From Syngnathus acus (Eukaryota > Chordata > Actinopteri > Syngnathiformes > Syngnathidae), in assembly GCF_901709675.1 (NCBI RefSeq), contig NC_051087.1, positions 4,476,001-4,540,000 of the forward strand: a stretch of 64,000 bases of DNA, written 5' to 3'. This document shows positions 40,738 through 53,689 of the stretch, piece by piece. Position numbers and translations under genes: made by a program. Below the pieces are notes generated by a model. That model worked only from the letters and a program-made list of their open reading frames with translations. It was not told the DNA's origin and did not search any database. Positions within the stretch are counted from its first letter, which is position 1, and every line of letters starts with the position of its first letter.

Positions 40738-43700
40738 TCAGGGTAGTGCTCCGCTGAAGGTGACGATGGGCAGACAGAGGAGCGAGCAGAAGGTCGGGTG
40801 CAGGGGCTGAATTTGGGCCGACATTTGGGCCTGCCGCTGCCTCCAATCTGAAGAGCTGTCGGGTTTGGAGCACAGGGAGATGTCGCACCTAAACGGCAGA
40901 GAGACAAAAGTCGAGTGCAATCCTGTCATTTGAGTTCGGATTAGCCATATTGTGACGCCTATATCCAATTTCACTGGTGCTGTTCTTACCTGATGACACT
41001 TTGCAGTACCTTCTTCTCATCCTGGTCCAGACAGACGGCAAAGGTGGTGTCTGCAGCACCGCAGACCTGCACCTTGTTCACCTTCATCTCAGTCAAGCTC
41101 AGGTGCTAATCATAAAAGACATGTTATTGTGTAAGCGATTAATATGTGGCTCACTGTGATGACTCGCTCACCATGTTGTAGCTCTTCTTGCTTTTCCCAT
41201 TCTGTCTCTTTAGAACCTCGGTCATGCTGAGTTGCAGGCACTCCAGCTGTGAGTCTAACAGTGGGACACATTTAGAACCCTATTCTGAGGTTGAAAAGGC
41301 TCTGAAAAAAATCTATTTGTTTCTCAACACAACCCACCTAACTCTTCAGGATTCCTGCAGGCTTTAGTCAAGTTGACTGAAGTGCACATTTTCGATTCTC
41401 TTCTGCACTGACTCCTCCCACTTATGACGACCTAAGCAGCATAAAAAAAATTCTGATTAAATCATATATTATATTCTTGATTTTTATCATTTAAAATGAT
41501 TGTGTTATTTTAATCATATCTTATGGTATTATTATATCGTATTATCCTATAGTAGTATAATAAAACCTATTATTTGGGGCTAAAGTGATATTTAATGACA
41601 ATATAGAGAAAAGAGTGATATTAGAAATGCAGGAAGACTTTTTAAATTGTAAACAACATACTTGATTGTACATGATGTCGAGCTTTAAAGCCACAGCTTC
41701 TCGGTCACCATCGATACCAAACCGTTTGCTGGCCGTGCCTGTGTGAGATAAATTCTATTCAGACAGTCATAAAGAGAAAAACAGAATCTACTGTTATCAC
41801 AAAAAGAGTAAACACGATGATGTAATGTGAAGCATTTTTTATAGCAAACAAACAATACACACATCTGTAAGCATTGTTCTCTTGTTTGTCTACATGTGTT
41901 GCTCCACCATTTGTGTTTAGATAGGCCTCCTTTTTAATACCGTGCCTTTTAATAACGATTAGCATGTCAATGGATTTTTACATTGCGTGTTAACATTCGG
42001 CAAACGTGTCACTTGATGAGGGTGACTCATGAAGCAAGATAAATCCCATTTTAACACATCAACTCCAGCTCCTTTTACTTCCGCACGCAAATGAGAAGTG
42101 TCAGCTATGGTTACAAACACAACGAGACAAATGTTGATCTGCTGAAATTTGCCACATTCGGGGTTGTCGTAACAACCCGTCCTGTATTGAACAACATTAT
42201 TCTTCCGCTCACCCATTGCCTTGATGGCTCTGGTCCCGGCAGTGTGACCCAACTCGAGGGAATAGACAAACACCTCCGTCCGTCTTTCGCCACTGGCTAA
42301 CGTCAACTGCGAGACAGCAAAATGGAGTTGAAATGCAAAAGCAGACGCCTCCGATGGATACTTTTTTCCAGTGCTTCCAGGTTCACGCAAATATTTGATA
42401 TTAAGTGTCAAACCTCAGCTTGGTAGAGTTGGATCAGAGCCGGCCGTGTTGCGTAACGGCAATAGTAAAGGACCAGGTCGGCGAGAATCGGGAGTCGATG
42501 TTCGTATGAGCTGTCGTACGACTCTGACTCAGTCTTGGATGTTTGCTTTTGGACAGAATGGTTATTTTTAATCAGTGGAAAAAAAAATAGCAGAGTAGGT
42601 GGTTTGTACCTGACAGACGATATTGGCGGGTAACTTAAGCAGGCTGAGAGTGTTTCTTTGGTACCAGGGATCCAGCATCCCGAGGAGATGGGCCACGTCA
42701 TTAGTGCTGTCTTCTGTTCCATTAAGATTGACGACCTCCTGTTGAGTAAAAAAAGTCTTCAATGACCTAATATTGCAACCAGAACTGTAGGGAGAGTTAA
42801 AGACTCCTGCTTACATTGATTCCTTGAGATGTGGGAGAAGTGAGATAAGCTGCTGAGTCTCTCTTAACAGGCACAAAGTAGAACTGAATTTTGAAGACTT
42901 GGCTGAGATGAGGACGAGCGCTTTCTTTTTGTCTCAGGCTGTTGTAGGCCCGCGCCAACTTGCCGGCGACGTGGTCGGCGCCGAACACCACCACCCTCAG
43001 CGTGGCGTTCTGCTCGTCCTGGTCGCAGCTGAGGATGGGTCGCCTTCTGAAGCAAACCTGCCGGACGGTCCGAGAGAACTGAGAACTGAAAACTGACGGA
43101 ACCTGAGAGGATGACGGCTCGGGACTACGAAGTTGCACGTGGTGAGGTAGCGAGTTGGAACGGATCTCCCGCACTACAGACAAGTCTTTGGATTCCCTGT
43201 ATCCCAAACTTTTGGCGCGGTTTAGCGACCTCTTGGGCTTCCGTAGGAGGCGGTACAAGTGCTGGCTGAGCCGAGCCGAAGACTTGGCCGACTTGGGTGA
43301 GCCGACGGAGTCGTCGGAATCCTCGAAAAAGTCACTGTCTGCTCCGGAGTTGAACGAGGGAGCGTAAGACTCCGACACAATGGACAAGGTGTCGTGGCCC
43401 TCGTCGTCCTCAATGTCCGCCTCGTCCTCATCCTCCTTTGGTTGTTCCCCGGTGGACACATTTTGCCGCTCGTCCTCCAGAAGAGTGTTTAAGACGTCTG
43501 CGGGTATCAAATGAATCACATTAGTAACCATCTTTTCATTTCCTTAGCAATTGCCCTCATTAGTGATTAGGTGGATACAAGACGTGAGCTATATACCGTA
43601 TTTTCCGCACCATAAGGCGCACTGAAAAACCTCCAATATTCCCAAAAGCTGACAGTGAGCCTTATAATCAGGTGCGGCTTATATATGGACCAATATTGAG

Positions 43701-45849
43701 CCCTTAGAGCAGGCATGACCAAGGTCCGGCCCATATATCTTAACATATGGACAAAGTTTTACAATGGGCCATTCCTTGAAGGTGCGCCTTATAATCCAGT
43801 GCGCCTTATATATGGACAAAGTTTTACGATGGGCCATTCATTGAAGGTGCGCCTTATAATCCGGTGTGCCTTATAGTGCGGAAAATACGGTATTTATATT
43901 GATTTTACCAAAGTTATCTTTTTCCCAGTGGAACACGCGACACTTGGCTATGGGGATTGGGAACGTCTGTAGCATTCCTGTTTCAAAAACAGAAATAACA
44001 GTAACACATCACGACGGTGCCATTGGCAATTTTTGAAAAAGATTTGAGTACCATCACAATTCCTTTTGCTGGATGGAGGGATGCTCAGTCTCTCCCTCAG
44101 TTCCTCCAGTTCCCGCATCACATGGTCACGCCCGTCCAGAGGAGAACTCATGGCTGCAGCCGTCTCTAACGCACCACTGACCACGGAGAACATCTCCCTC
44201 AGTTCTTCGGCTGATTTTGCCTGCACGTTCGGTAACAATATTGAATATTTCACGTCAATGAAGCACAGCGAATTCCCACTAAAAAAAAAAACGGTATAAT
44301 AGTATTTGTGCGTGAGAACATACTTGCAAGACTGCGTGAATATCGCAGAGGGGATATTTGGTGCCAAGCGTGGACTGGAAGGCATGTTTGATGAGCGTAA
44401 TGAAGGTATCTTTTTCCGGGTGCCGAACGCAACTCAGCTGCTCGGCCACTGACACAAAATCATCAGGCAACTCGCTCGGGTTCATCAGCAGAACCGTCCT
44501 GCGGTCATATGGAATTAATTCAAATATTATTTACGATCGGACATCGTGTATGTTCATGACAGCAAACATACACGGTCTTGGAGGATTGACAGCTGAGGTT
44601 CAGGTCTTGTTCTTCTCTCACCAGTCTCTGAAAGGAAATCCCTTTGAGGAAGAGAAAGCCACATCAGGACACTATTTTGATATCACCTCACGAACAGAGC
44701 CGCCATTTTAAAAGCGCACAACACACCCGGCGCCTTGATCTCCAGCTCGAGCGTGGAGAGCAGATGTCGACACACGCCGCAGTACGGTTCGGGCCACGTG
44801 AGGAAAGTACTGAACACCTCCATAGCGTTCTGGAGTAGCTCCATATCTGGAGGACAGTATGGCGTCTGGCAGAAAATGGAAAAGATTGAGCAAAAGTAGT
44901 GCGGACTAGCGTGTGGTATCTGCCCGGTGAGCAGAACGTGAAGACGTGATGGGTTCTTGGCAGAAAGATTTGTACCTGCAGCAGTGTGGAGGTGAACATG
45001 ATGGCAAGCGGCGCCACTAGTTGGTAATGACGATTCTCCTGGACCTGCGCACAAGGACACACACTCGCTCACTAGTTGTCAAAGAATTTGTGAGTATTGT
45101 GTTGGACCATCCTAACCTCTTTGGTCTTCCTCAGGATCTGCTGCAAGAGGATGATGGAGTTGTCTGGGTCTCTCTTGACCACTTCCTCCAGGCTCCAGCG
45201 GTTCATTGACTGGCCCACGGAGCACATCAGCACTGGAAAACAACACACACAGCCCAGTTGTTGGATTTTTTGGACGTCTAGATGGCCGTGAATGAGTTAA
45301 GAATGACGTGTGAAACCTAAACACACACTTCTCGTCAGCACCACTTCCTCCCAGATGTCAAGCCACACAACTTCCTCTCACACCCATTCAAGCCTGTTTT
45401 TTTGCTTCGAAGGATCTCTTAGTCCACAAAAGAATTACTGCAACGCAAAACAATTCTTCAGAAAAAAAACAATGACAATTCATCATGTGTTTCCTTCTGG
45501 GGATGGGTGGAAAAAAAATAAAAAATCATCCATCCATTCATTTTCTCTCCCGCTTGTCCCCAGCCAATTATCTCGACTGGCACATTTTTGGAAATGTTTC
45601 AGCTAGTTTTATCATTTTGAGATGTTTAAGATACAAAAGCCAATTGCCAGGCTGTTGATTGCATTTGATACTTCATATAAAAATCTCACAAATAAGTTTG
45701 CTGGTTTAGAACAAAAGTTCCCGAGTGAGTTCTTACCATCCCAGCGGTGAGCTGCTTTGGGACTGCATCCCAGCCCATCCAGACTTTGGTCCAGAGCGTG
45801 ACGGATCCTGTCCTCCGTGCAAGAGGTGTGCTGCATGTTGCCTCACGCT
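40738..45849 (-). CDS. pik3r5: Phosphoinositide 3-kinase regulatory subunit 5 (p101)
   Basis: Seventeen coding exons in transcript order: 45,737-45,849 (ATG at 45,836); 45,117-45,232; 44,976-45,044; 44,727-44,865; 44,572-44,641; 44,324-44,498; 44,052-44,220; 43,909-43,977; 42,815-43,497; 42,610-42,738; 42,414-42,545; 42,213-42,306; 41,662-41,738; 41,338-41,431; 41,172-41,254; 40,990-41,105; 40,738-40,888. Phases agree, giving 2,466 nt (821 residues; human about 880). p101 recruits p110-gamma to G-beta-gamma for PIP3 production. Family segments: [44 protein letters not shown], the acidic/serine-rich large exon, [47 protein letters not shown] and C-terminal [15 protein letters not shown]. An AG 13 bases before the ATG (TTGTGCGCAG) implies a non-coding upstream exon. 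Confidence 0.96.
41890..41909. repeat. Dispersed short repeat, copy 1
   Basis: CTACATGTGTTGCTCCACC plus a TTTGTGTT-like tail. Related copies are at 48,412-48,430 and 59,906-59,924. Probably the conserved part of an old SINE/LINE tail. Confidence 0.5.
43594..43892. mobile_element. MITE with perfect 15-base terminal inverted repeats in pik3r5
   Basis: CCGTATTTTCCGCAC at the left and GTGCGGAAAATACGG at the right, both flanked by TA, indicate a Tc1/mariner-type target site. The interior holds two copies of a roughly 65-base unit containing ATATGGACAAAGTTTTAC and GGTGCGCCTTATAATCC. The right end lies about 16 bases downstream of a pik3r5 splice donor (exon 43,909-43,977), in transcript sense. Confidence 0.9.
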
Positions 45850-46334
45850 CTGCGCACAACAATAATCGTGATTAATTACGGAGATACGATCAAACAGACA
45901 GCAGCCGAGCCATTCATCTCTTCTCTGGTAGATGTGCGTGCTACTTCCTCACATGACACACAGCAGCACACTGTCAATGTATTGAAAGACAGAAAAAGGG
46001 GATGTTTTTCATTTTCAATCACACGGCAATGCTTGTGCTGCTGCTGTTTTGCTGTGATCGTTCCGGAAGAAAGAAAAAAAATATATCACGTGATGTGAAA
46101 AACAGCAGTAAAATTAGCAGTGACAGAGAAAGTTTGACAAAAGAAACGTATCGATATTTGTGGATTTTAAACAGCAATGCATTGAGAAACAAGTTCCAAA
46201 TCATCTTTTTTTTTTTTTTTTTTTAAATGAATGAAAGTGTCATTCATCTGTTCCAAGAGCCGACAGAACAGCCCCCCCCCAAGCGCATAATTAAATAGAA
46301 TGCCAGGAAACAATTCATCCCTGCGTGATATGGA

Positions 46335-46347
46335 CACCAGGGGGCAG
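46335..46347 (+). promoter_or_regulatory. CTCF-like motif
   Basis: CACCAGGGGGCAG is a near-perfect CTCF core. Whether it is bound is unknown. Confidence 0.4.
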
Positions 46348-46781
46348 TATAATAGCCATGCAGACAAATGCCGAAAAGTTTCACAGCGCAGTTTCGAGCT
46401 CAATAAACTGCAATACGTTATTCTTGTCGATAAGATATGCCGAAATGTTTGCTTATATGTACACAAGAGGATTTGGACCGTTCTGAAAATGGCTGTAAAC
46501 AATGACTCCATGATTAAAAAAGTGACTGATTGTTGAATTTTGAGAGCTCTATTTTAATGGCGTATCACAGTTTCACTCATTTAACAAAACTATAACAGAG
46601 AAAGGAGTACTGCAGTACAGTAAATACTTTGTGGGGCGTTTCCATGGGAACACAATACATGGCGCATATGTACAATAGGTCGAATCCAAATTGAGAAGCA
46701 CCAAATACTTCCTTCGGTGTAAAAGAGGATATTGCTGTTTCAAGGTTTTCCATTTTAGAGCATTTAAACTTCTCAAATTTC

Positions 46782-47024
<243 letters not shown>

Positions 47025-48411
47025 CGAGTGGGCAAAAACTAACACACACGAGGAAGACCAAAATAAAGGTCAAGGGGTAGGGGGATAAAAAAAAAAAAAA
47101 AAAAGATGCGAAATGACGTCCGACATTGACAACATCTAGTGCCCAATCAGATTGCTCCGATGTCATCTTACTCACAGGTTTATTCCCATGGGATGCGGAG
47201 AAACAAATGATTTTCAATCACTCGCACTGATTGAAAGCAAACACGGCTATACGCCCTTGTATTCTTTATTTTGTAGAATGTCGCAACTGCGCGATGACTA
47301 TGAGAACATTTCACAAGAGGATGCTGTCGCTTGGTGTCAACAGGGTGACTTCCCTTTTGTTGTCTTTTTGAACAAATGATGCATGTATAATAATATTTAG
47401 AGAAATTTAGAAAGTGTATGGAATGCCACGTTTTCACGGCAATTTTTCTCCTTGAGGTGACAGCGGATCAGGCTTTTTTGCTTCTTCATGCTCACTACAA
47501 ATATGAAAGCATTTCCTATGAAAATCCTCTATGGACATTCATGTAATCTTCTGAAGGTGGGCTTAGCTTGAGCAGAGCGGCCAATGGCGTGGAACTCTTC
47601 TCTCAAAGCTGGCACCTTCACCTGTGCTTCTTTCTCATGCCCCTCCCCTCAATGGCTTCCTCCTCCATCTCTTCACATCTGACGGTCCCATTACCAACGG
47701 CTTCCTGACGGGAAGCGCGACTTCCCATGTTGAGCCGAGGAAGCAGGTGCCTCCCCATTGTTGTGGTGTGATCCAACGCTCAGGTTTACTCCCACAGACT
47801 AAAGGAGGAGAGAAGAGGGACCAACAGGGAGTTTCCTTGAGATTGAAAGACTTCAATCTGATATAGCGATACTTCAATTCACCGTATGATGGATGGCGTC
47901 CACCGAGCTGCCGATTTGAAAACGATACCTCCCAGAGGGGAAAAAAAGCCAATAGATCAATCTCAAGGTCACGCAGTTGCTGAACGTTTGCACCCACACC
48001 TCTGATCCAACTTGCGTCTGTGTCTGTGAGGAGACTCTCATGACATCAATTTGTTTTGACTGCACGCTTCCCGAAGGACGGTGTAATGGTCCGGCGTCCA
48101 AATACTTTTGTCGACGCAATTGCATTCGTCTAAATGTCGTCCTCTACGACAATCAGCCCCCGGCGTCGAGCTATGTCTCAACAACTTGTGTAGAAGATGG
48201 AGACGTCATTTCGAAGAAAAATGGATGATTCCCTTCCTGAGGCTGAGCCGGAAGCGTCTGTCGTCATGGGCCAACCGTTGCAGTACGCAAAGCTTTTAAA
48301 AAGGTGCCGACCGCGCAATAATCTCCCTATGACCGTATGACGTTGAAAAGCCGTCTTACGTATGGAATGACAAAATAGTCGATATTTATCGAGCGCTGTT
48401 ATATTGTTTGC

Positions 48412-48430
48412 CTACATGTGCTGCTCCACC
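48412..48430. repeat. Dispersed short repeat, copy 2
   Basis: CTACATGTGCTGCTCCACC followed by CTTTGTGTTC, one base different from the copy at 41,890. Confidence 0.5.
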
Positions 48431-48794
48431 CTTTGTGTTCATCGAGAACTCACCCTGGTCGACAAGTATTTATAATATCTACGGGCGTACTAAACGGGCA
48501 TCAAAAAGGAAGGCGTCTATCGGAATAAAAACACAACAACCCAAAACTCCATCCATAGCCCCACGTAGAGCAAAAACATTTTCAGGGCCATCGAAAGTCG
48601 GTGTTCAATCTCCGCTTCGAGTATGCTTCTATCTAGAAACATGCTCGTCTGCGTTCAGTTGTTGGAGCTTGTTAGATTGGTGCAGCCGAGTTTTACTACA
48701 AGTGCTTTCTCAAGTTGGAAACAACACACGAGTCCGCGTCATGCCATTCCAAATAAAACACGTACGCCCGTCTCTTTGTACCCGGCCGGCCATC

Positions 48795-48841
48795 TTGATT
48801 GATTGATTGATAGATTGATAGATTGATTGATTGATTGATTG
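48795..48841. repeat. GATT microsatellite at the left edge of block A'
   Basis: GATT units with two GATA variants, ending four to five bases before sequence shared with block A begins. Confidence 0.95.
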
Positions 48842-49225
48842 TACATACTTAAAACATAAAAAGATAAAAAAAATCAAACAAACAACACTTTAAAGTGCCA
48901 TATATAAGTCCGTACAGCAAACAATAAACCAACAAACTGAAGAAAAGAAAATCAACAAAGAACGCTTGAAAAGGAGTAGGGGGAAGCATAGCTTTTTAGA
49001 TTCCTCCCCCTTTCTCATTTTATCCATTCAAGAACACAAGTAGATATACTTTCAAAGTTATTTTTCCGTTTCATTTATGCTTCTGTGGAGTCATTTTTAG
49101 TCCTTGTACCCGCTAATCAACATATATATTTTTGAAACTGGTGAATATTTGGACTTTGCTCGAGTTCCTCAGACTGTTCCATCGTTTGACCCCGGTTATA
49201 GTTATCCCGAAACTTTTGATCTTAC

Positions 49226-49384
49226 CTGCAATCTAGTGTCCGGCATCCATCACGCGCGGCGAGCGTCTCAGAAGAGTGCCAGACTGAGGCTCCCTCCGCG
49301 AGCCGCCGAGAAGGGGCTCCAGCTCAGTAGAAGAAACACGCGCATGCGACCGCTCTCTGCCACCTTCGTCGCACAAACCGGAAG
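49226..49384 (-). promoter_or_regulatory. pik3r5: Probable pik3r5 promoter and non-coding first exon
   Basis: Minus-strand CCGGAAG-type and NRF1-like (CGCATGCGA) motifs lie near 49,339-49,384. The exon would end at 49,226 with a consensus donor (GCAG/GTAAGAT). It lies 3.4 kb upstream of the 3' splice site preceding the pik3r5 ATG and on the same strand. A five-codon upstream frame ends near the donor (49,233-49,250). The exact transcription start is not determinable. Confidence 0.5.
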
Positions 49385-49766
49385 AAGCATACTGCATGAG
49401 CGAGATGCATGCGAGCACAAAGAGGAAGGCTGACACTAATTTTGAAAGGATACAGGAAATGAGTCATCTGCTTGACGAATTTCTTGCACACACCTGATCG
49501 CTTGGTTTGGTTCACCGTTTCAAGTAATGCTGAATGAAAACTTCGGATAACTTGAAATGACATTGTTGTTTTTTTCTTTGGTCCCACTTAGAAATAATTA
49601 CAGCAAAGTCACTGGTCAAGCCGCAAGACAAATCTAACCTTTGTTTTGCCAGGATAAAAGCGAAGACAATTTGAAGGAAGATCTGGATTCGCAGAATCGA
49701 AATTCAACTTCACCCTTCGCCATTTACGAATGAGCTCATTCAGAACAAACAAGTATTGATCATCAT

Positions 49767-49772
49767 TTTATT
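49767..49772 (-). terminator. Poly(A) signal of Ig gene 3
   Basis: AATAAA on the minus strand, 340 bases past the stop codon, as in gene 2. Confidence 0.7.
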
Positions 49773-50111
49773 CATTAAAAGGGGGGGGGGGGGAAGAACA
49801 ATCGAGTTTGATAAGCAAAAGAAGCATTATCAATCGAAAGCAAAATGCGCATACAGTGGCAAACCTAAGCCAAAAATTAATATTGAAATAATTCATGATA
49901 AATGCGCCTACAGTGAGCGGCAAAGGTAAGCTTAATCAACGACTAAATACGCCTAGTGGCAAAACTGAACTAAATGCACCTACAGTGGTAAATGGAAGCT
50001 TAATCAATGCCTAAATGCGCCTATAGTGGCAAATCAACGGCAGAATGCATGCAGTGGTCAATCAACGGCTGGCGGTCACTTTTTCTCCCTCCGCCTTCGG
50101 CTTGCTGTCTT

Positions 50112-50266
50112 CTAGGCGGCCAGCTGAAGCAGCAGATGCACCAGGGTGACCGTCACCAGCAGAGCAGGTGAGTAGGACAGGCCGCCGCCGCCGCCGCCGT
50201 GATCGCCGGCGCCCTTGCCCGTGCCCTTGCCCTCGCCCAAATTGACTTGGTCAGTGCCGCTGTTAC

Positions 50267-50297
<31 letters not shown>

Positions 50298-53200
50298 GCT
50301 GTTGTCCTTGCCGTTCTCAGTTGACTCCTTTTTGGTGTCGCCGCCGCCCGCACCGGTGTCTGAATGGGAGAATGGCAATTGGAAAAGGTCAGGTGGCAAC
50401 GTTTGAACTTGCCGCACACTTTTGCGCGCAGTACTGCGAGTGCGGTTTGTAAAACAAAAAGTGCTGCTGAATGGGCTTGCTTATTGGTTGGTTTCCACTG
50501 CCAATGGAATGCAAAATGTTTTCGGGTCAAAGCTTTTCGGCTCTCGTACCAGTGAGTGGATCGTCCTGCAACATCAAACTCACCCGGAATTCTGACAGTG
50601 AAGGACACATCCTTGGAGTCGTAGGTGGCCTTGTAGGTTCCCGCGTCGGCTGCTGTCAGGGGCGCGAGTTTCAGACCTACGTTATTGGTTCCTACTTTCT
50701 GGTTGTTGCTGGGTAACTGGCCGTCCACTTTCTCCCAGGTGACAGTACCACTAACTGCGGCTGAGATTCTCAATTTGAGGGCTTCGTTCAGCTTGCCCTG
50801 GCACTGCACGGTTCCCGTGTCGCCAAAGCAGTCGGCCACTGCCAGCACAAGAAAAGCAGATGTACATTCTGGTAACACGGGATGGATTGTGAGTGTACAT
50901 TTAGCAAAATGTTTGGTAATCATTTGGCTAAGGTGCTGTCATGTGCACCTTCTTGTTTTTCTGACTTGCTCTTTTGTGGCTTGCCAGGAGAATCCAAGCC
51001 TGCAAATGTGTGTGCGCGTGCGGGATTGTGCGCAAAAAGCTTTCGCGTGGCGAGCGGCTTTCCTGCAACATCAAACCTTGGACGATAAACTTTTCCATTG
51101 CGCCGGTGATGCCGCCCGTGAACTCTTTCTCGTCGCCGTCGTCCAGGTCCTTGATCTTCAGGGTAGCCGCGTTGACTGGACCGTCGTACTTGTCACCGGT
51201 CGTAATGGCCGTCCCATCCTTCATCCAGGAGAGTGAGCTGCCAGTTGCGTCTGAGAGCCCCAATCTGATGCTGCCACCCGGCTTGCCCTGGCACAGGCCG
51301 GCTGGTTTGGTGGATTTGCCACCCAAGCAGTCCACCACTGCCAGCACAAGAAAAGCAGAATCACTCACTCTGGTCTGTGCGTAAAGTACATTGCAGCAAA
51401 GACTGTGGCGCTAAGTGGACCCTTTGAAAAGGACGCTTGAAAAGGACGCTGAGATGTTTTGCTATTTTGGTCACATTTTGGACATTTTTCTCCAACTTTT
51501 CTCCTGAGCATAAGAGAATTTTGCAAACGCAGTTTCCCTGTGTGGAGTGTGTGCGTGTTGTCGCTGTGCGCGCGCCTTCTCCTCCCACATTCTAAAAACA
51601 TGTGTGTGCCCTGTGCGAAGGAAATGGTGCACAAGAAGCTTTTGTGTGGCCAGCGGCTTTCCTGCAACATCTAACCTTGGACCTGGAACTTTTCGACCGG
51701 TGAGGTGCCTTCGGCCGTGTAGGTTTCCTCGTCGCCTTCTTTCAGGTTCAGGATCGTCAGTATTTTGTTTTTGTCACCATCTAACTCATACTTAGCAGCT
51801 TGTGCCGATATTGTAGTAGTTCCTTTCTTCCATCTGACAGGATTGTTAGCTGTGCCTGCGATTGTCAATTTGACGGTTTCGTCCTTCTTGCGCTTGCACG
51901 TCACAGTTGCGTCAGCGGTGCCCTTGCAATCTTTTCCTGTCTGCACTGTTGCCAGCACTACAAAAGCAGAAGGGGGCAAAGTATATCATCACTCACTCAC
52001 TCTGGTCTGGTCTGTGTGCAAAGTACACATTTGAGGAAAGACTGTTAGACGCTATTTGCCGTTTTCATTTCTGAATATTCCTTTAGCCATCGTCAATTGT
52101 TGTCTTTGCTATTACGTTACAGGGCTGGATCCAAATTGTAATCCGTCACGCGTAAGCACCAATTTAATTTGTCTTTTGTTTTCTACGAGTGGTTTGAAAT
52201 GTTTTGTTTCAAACAAAAACAAAGGTAACATATTTTGATCATCTGTATTCCCCCCCAGCATGTTCTGTTTCTTAAATGCAAAATGTGATTCCCTTTCTTA
52301 TTTGAATTTGTTAGCAAAACTCACCATTTATTCTATTTACTGTTTGCTCGGGAGTTTCCATGAGTGGTTTGCAACGTTTTGTTTCAAATGGGCTTTCTTT
52401 GAAATATTTTTGATATTTGAACGTCGTGTTCTGTTTGTAAATACAAAATCTGATTCCCTTTGTTTCTGTATTTTTTTTTTTTTTTTTTTACTCTATACTG
52501 TTTGCAATGAAAGTTACCACAAGTGTTTTTCAATGTTTTTTAAATAGGCTTTCTTTGAAACCAAGGTAACATGTTTTATTATGTTAAAAAAACGCCATGT
52601 TCTGTTTGAAAATGCAAAATATGATTATCCTTTTTCCTTTTAAAAAAGATCTAAATCTATTCTATATAGTGTACACCATTTGCGATGAAAGTGGTTTGAA
52701 ATGTTTTGAAACCAAGGTAACAGTTGGATTACTAAATTTAAAAAAAAAAAAAAACTGTTTTAAACCGCAAACTGATTCCCTTTTTTTGTTTGGAAAAAAT
52801 CTTTATTTATTCTTTATCGTGTATACCGTTTGCAATGAACGGGTTTGAAATGTATTCTTTTATTTCTTTGAAACCAAGGTAATATTCCAAAAACGCCATG
52901 TTTTGTTTGAAAATGCAAAATGGATTGCCTTTAATCATTTAGAAAAAAAAAAGAAAAAAATCTGAATTTATTCTAGACAGTGGATACCGTTTGCAATGAA
53001 AGTTTCCATGAGTGGTTTTGAATGTTTTTTTCGTTTAAAGGCTTTCTTTGAAATCAAGGTAACATATTTTGATTAACTATATTAAAAAAAAAACACGTTC
53101 AATTTCAAAATGCAAAATGTGATTCCTTAGACTGTTGGGGAAAACATGTCTGAATTTATTCTTTCTAAGAGTATACCGTTTGCATAAAAGTTTTTTTTAT

Positions 53201-53689
53201 TTTTTTAAATAGGCTTTCTTTGAAATCAAGGTAACATTTTGATTAACTATATTAAAAAAAAAAACACGTTTCAAAATGCAAAATGTGATTCCTTTAACTG
53301 TTGGGGAAATCAAGTCTAGTAATTGATTTAAGAGTATACCGTTTGCACATACATATATATTTTTTAAATAGGCTTTCTTTGAAATCAAGGTAACGTGTTA
53401 TCTATCTTCAAAAAGCGCCACGTTCTCTTTAAGAATGCAACATTGATTTCAATTTGTTAACAAAAATCCGAATTTATTCTTTATAGTGTATAAGTAAAGT
53501 AAAGTGATGCGGCAGAGAAAAAGCAAGGCGCACACAACAAAAGCGTCGTCTCCTAAGTCCAGTTTTATTCATGCGCCTAAAAGCTTGCGCAAAATGGTTA
53601 GCAACATAGTCATTGAATTCAACGGCCTTACCTTGCCCAAATGGCTCGCTGCACACGAGCACCAAGCACAGCAGCTTGGAGAAGTTCAT
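50112..53689 (-). CDS. Three-Ig-domain predicted GPI-anchored protein, gene 3 (complete, inverted)
   Basis: Exons in transcript order: 53,632-53,689; 51,676-51,957; 51,077-51,337; 50,584-50,838; 50,112-50,359 (1,104 nt, 367 residues). The translation is identical to gene 2, including signal peptide, three cysteine-rearranged Ig-like domains, nine-glycine stalk and hydrophobic tail. It runs leftward toward pik3r5 and lies between the divergent pik3r5 and netrin-1 promoters. Identity with gene 2 means either very recent duplication or continuing gene conversion, or, less interestingly, an assembly artefact. Confidence 0.85.
52175..53495. repeat. Minisatellite array in intron 1 of Ig gene 3
   Basis: Inverted counterpart of the array at 23,220-24,540, with only homopolymer-length differences seen. 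Confidence 0.85.

Noticed and set aside
48408-48806. 132-codon frame downstream of a dispersed repeat
   Set aside because: No domain character or splice context, and it starts within repeat-derived sequence.
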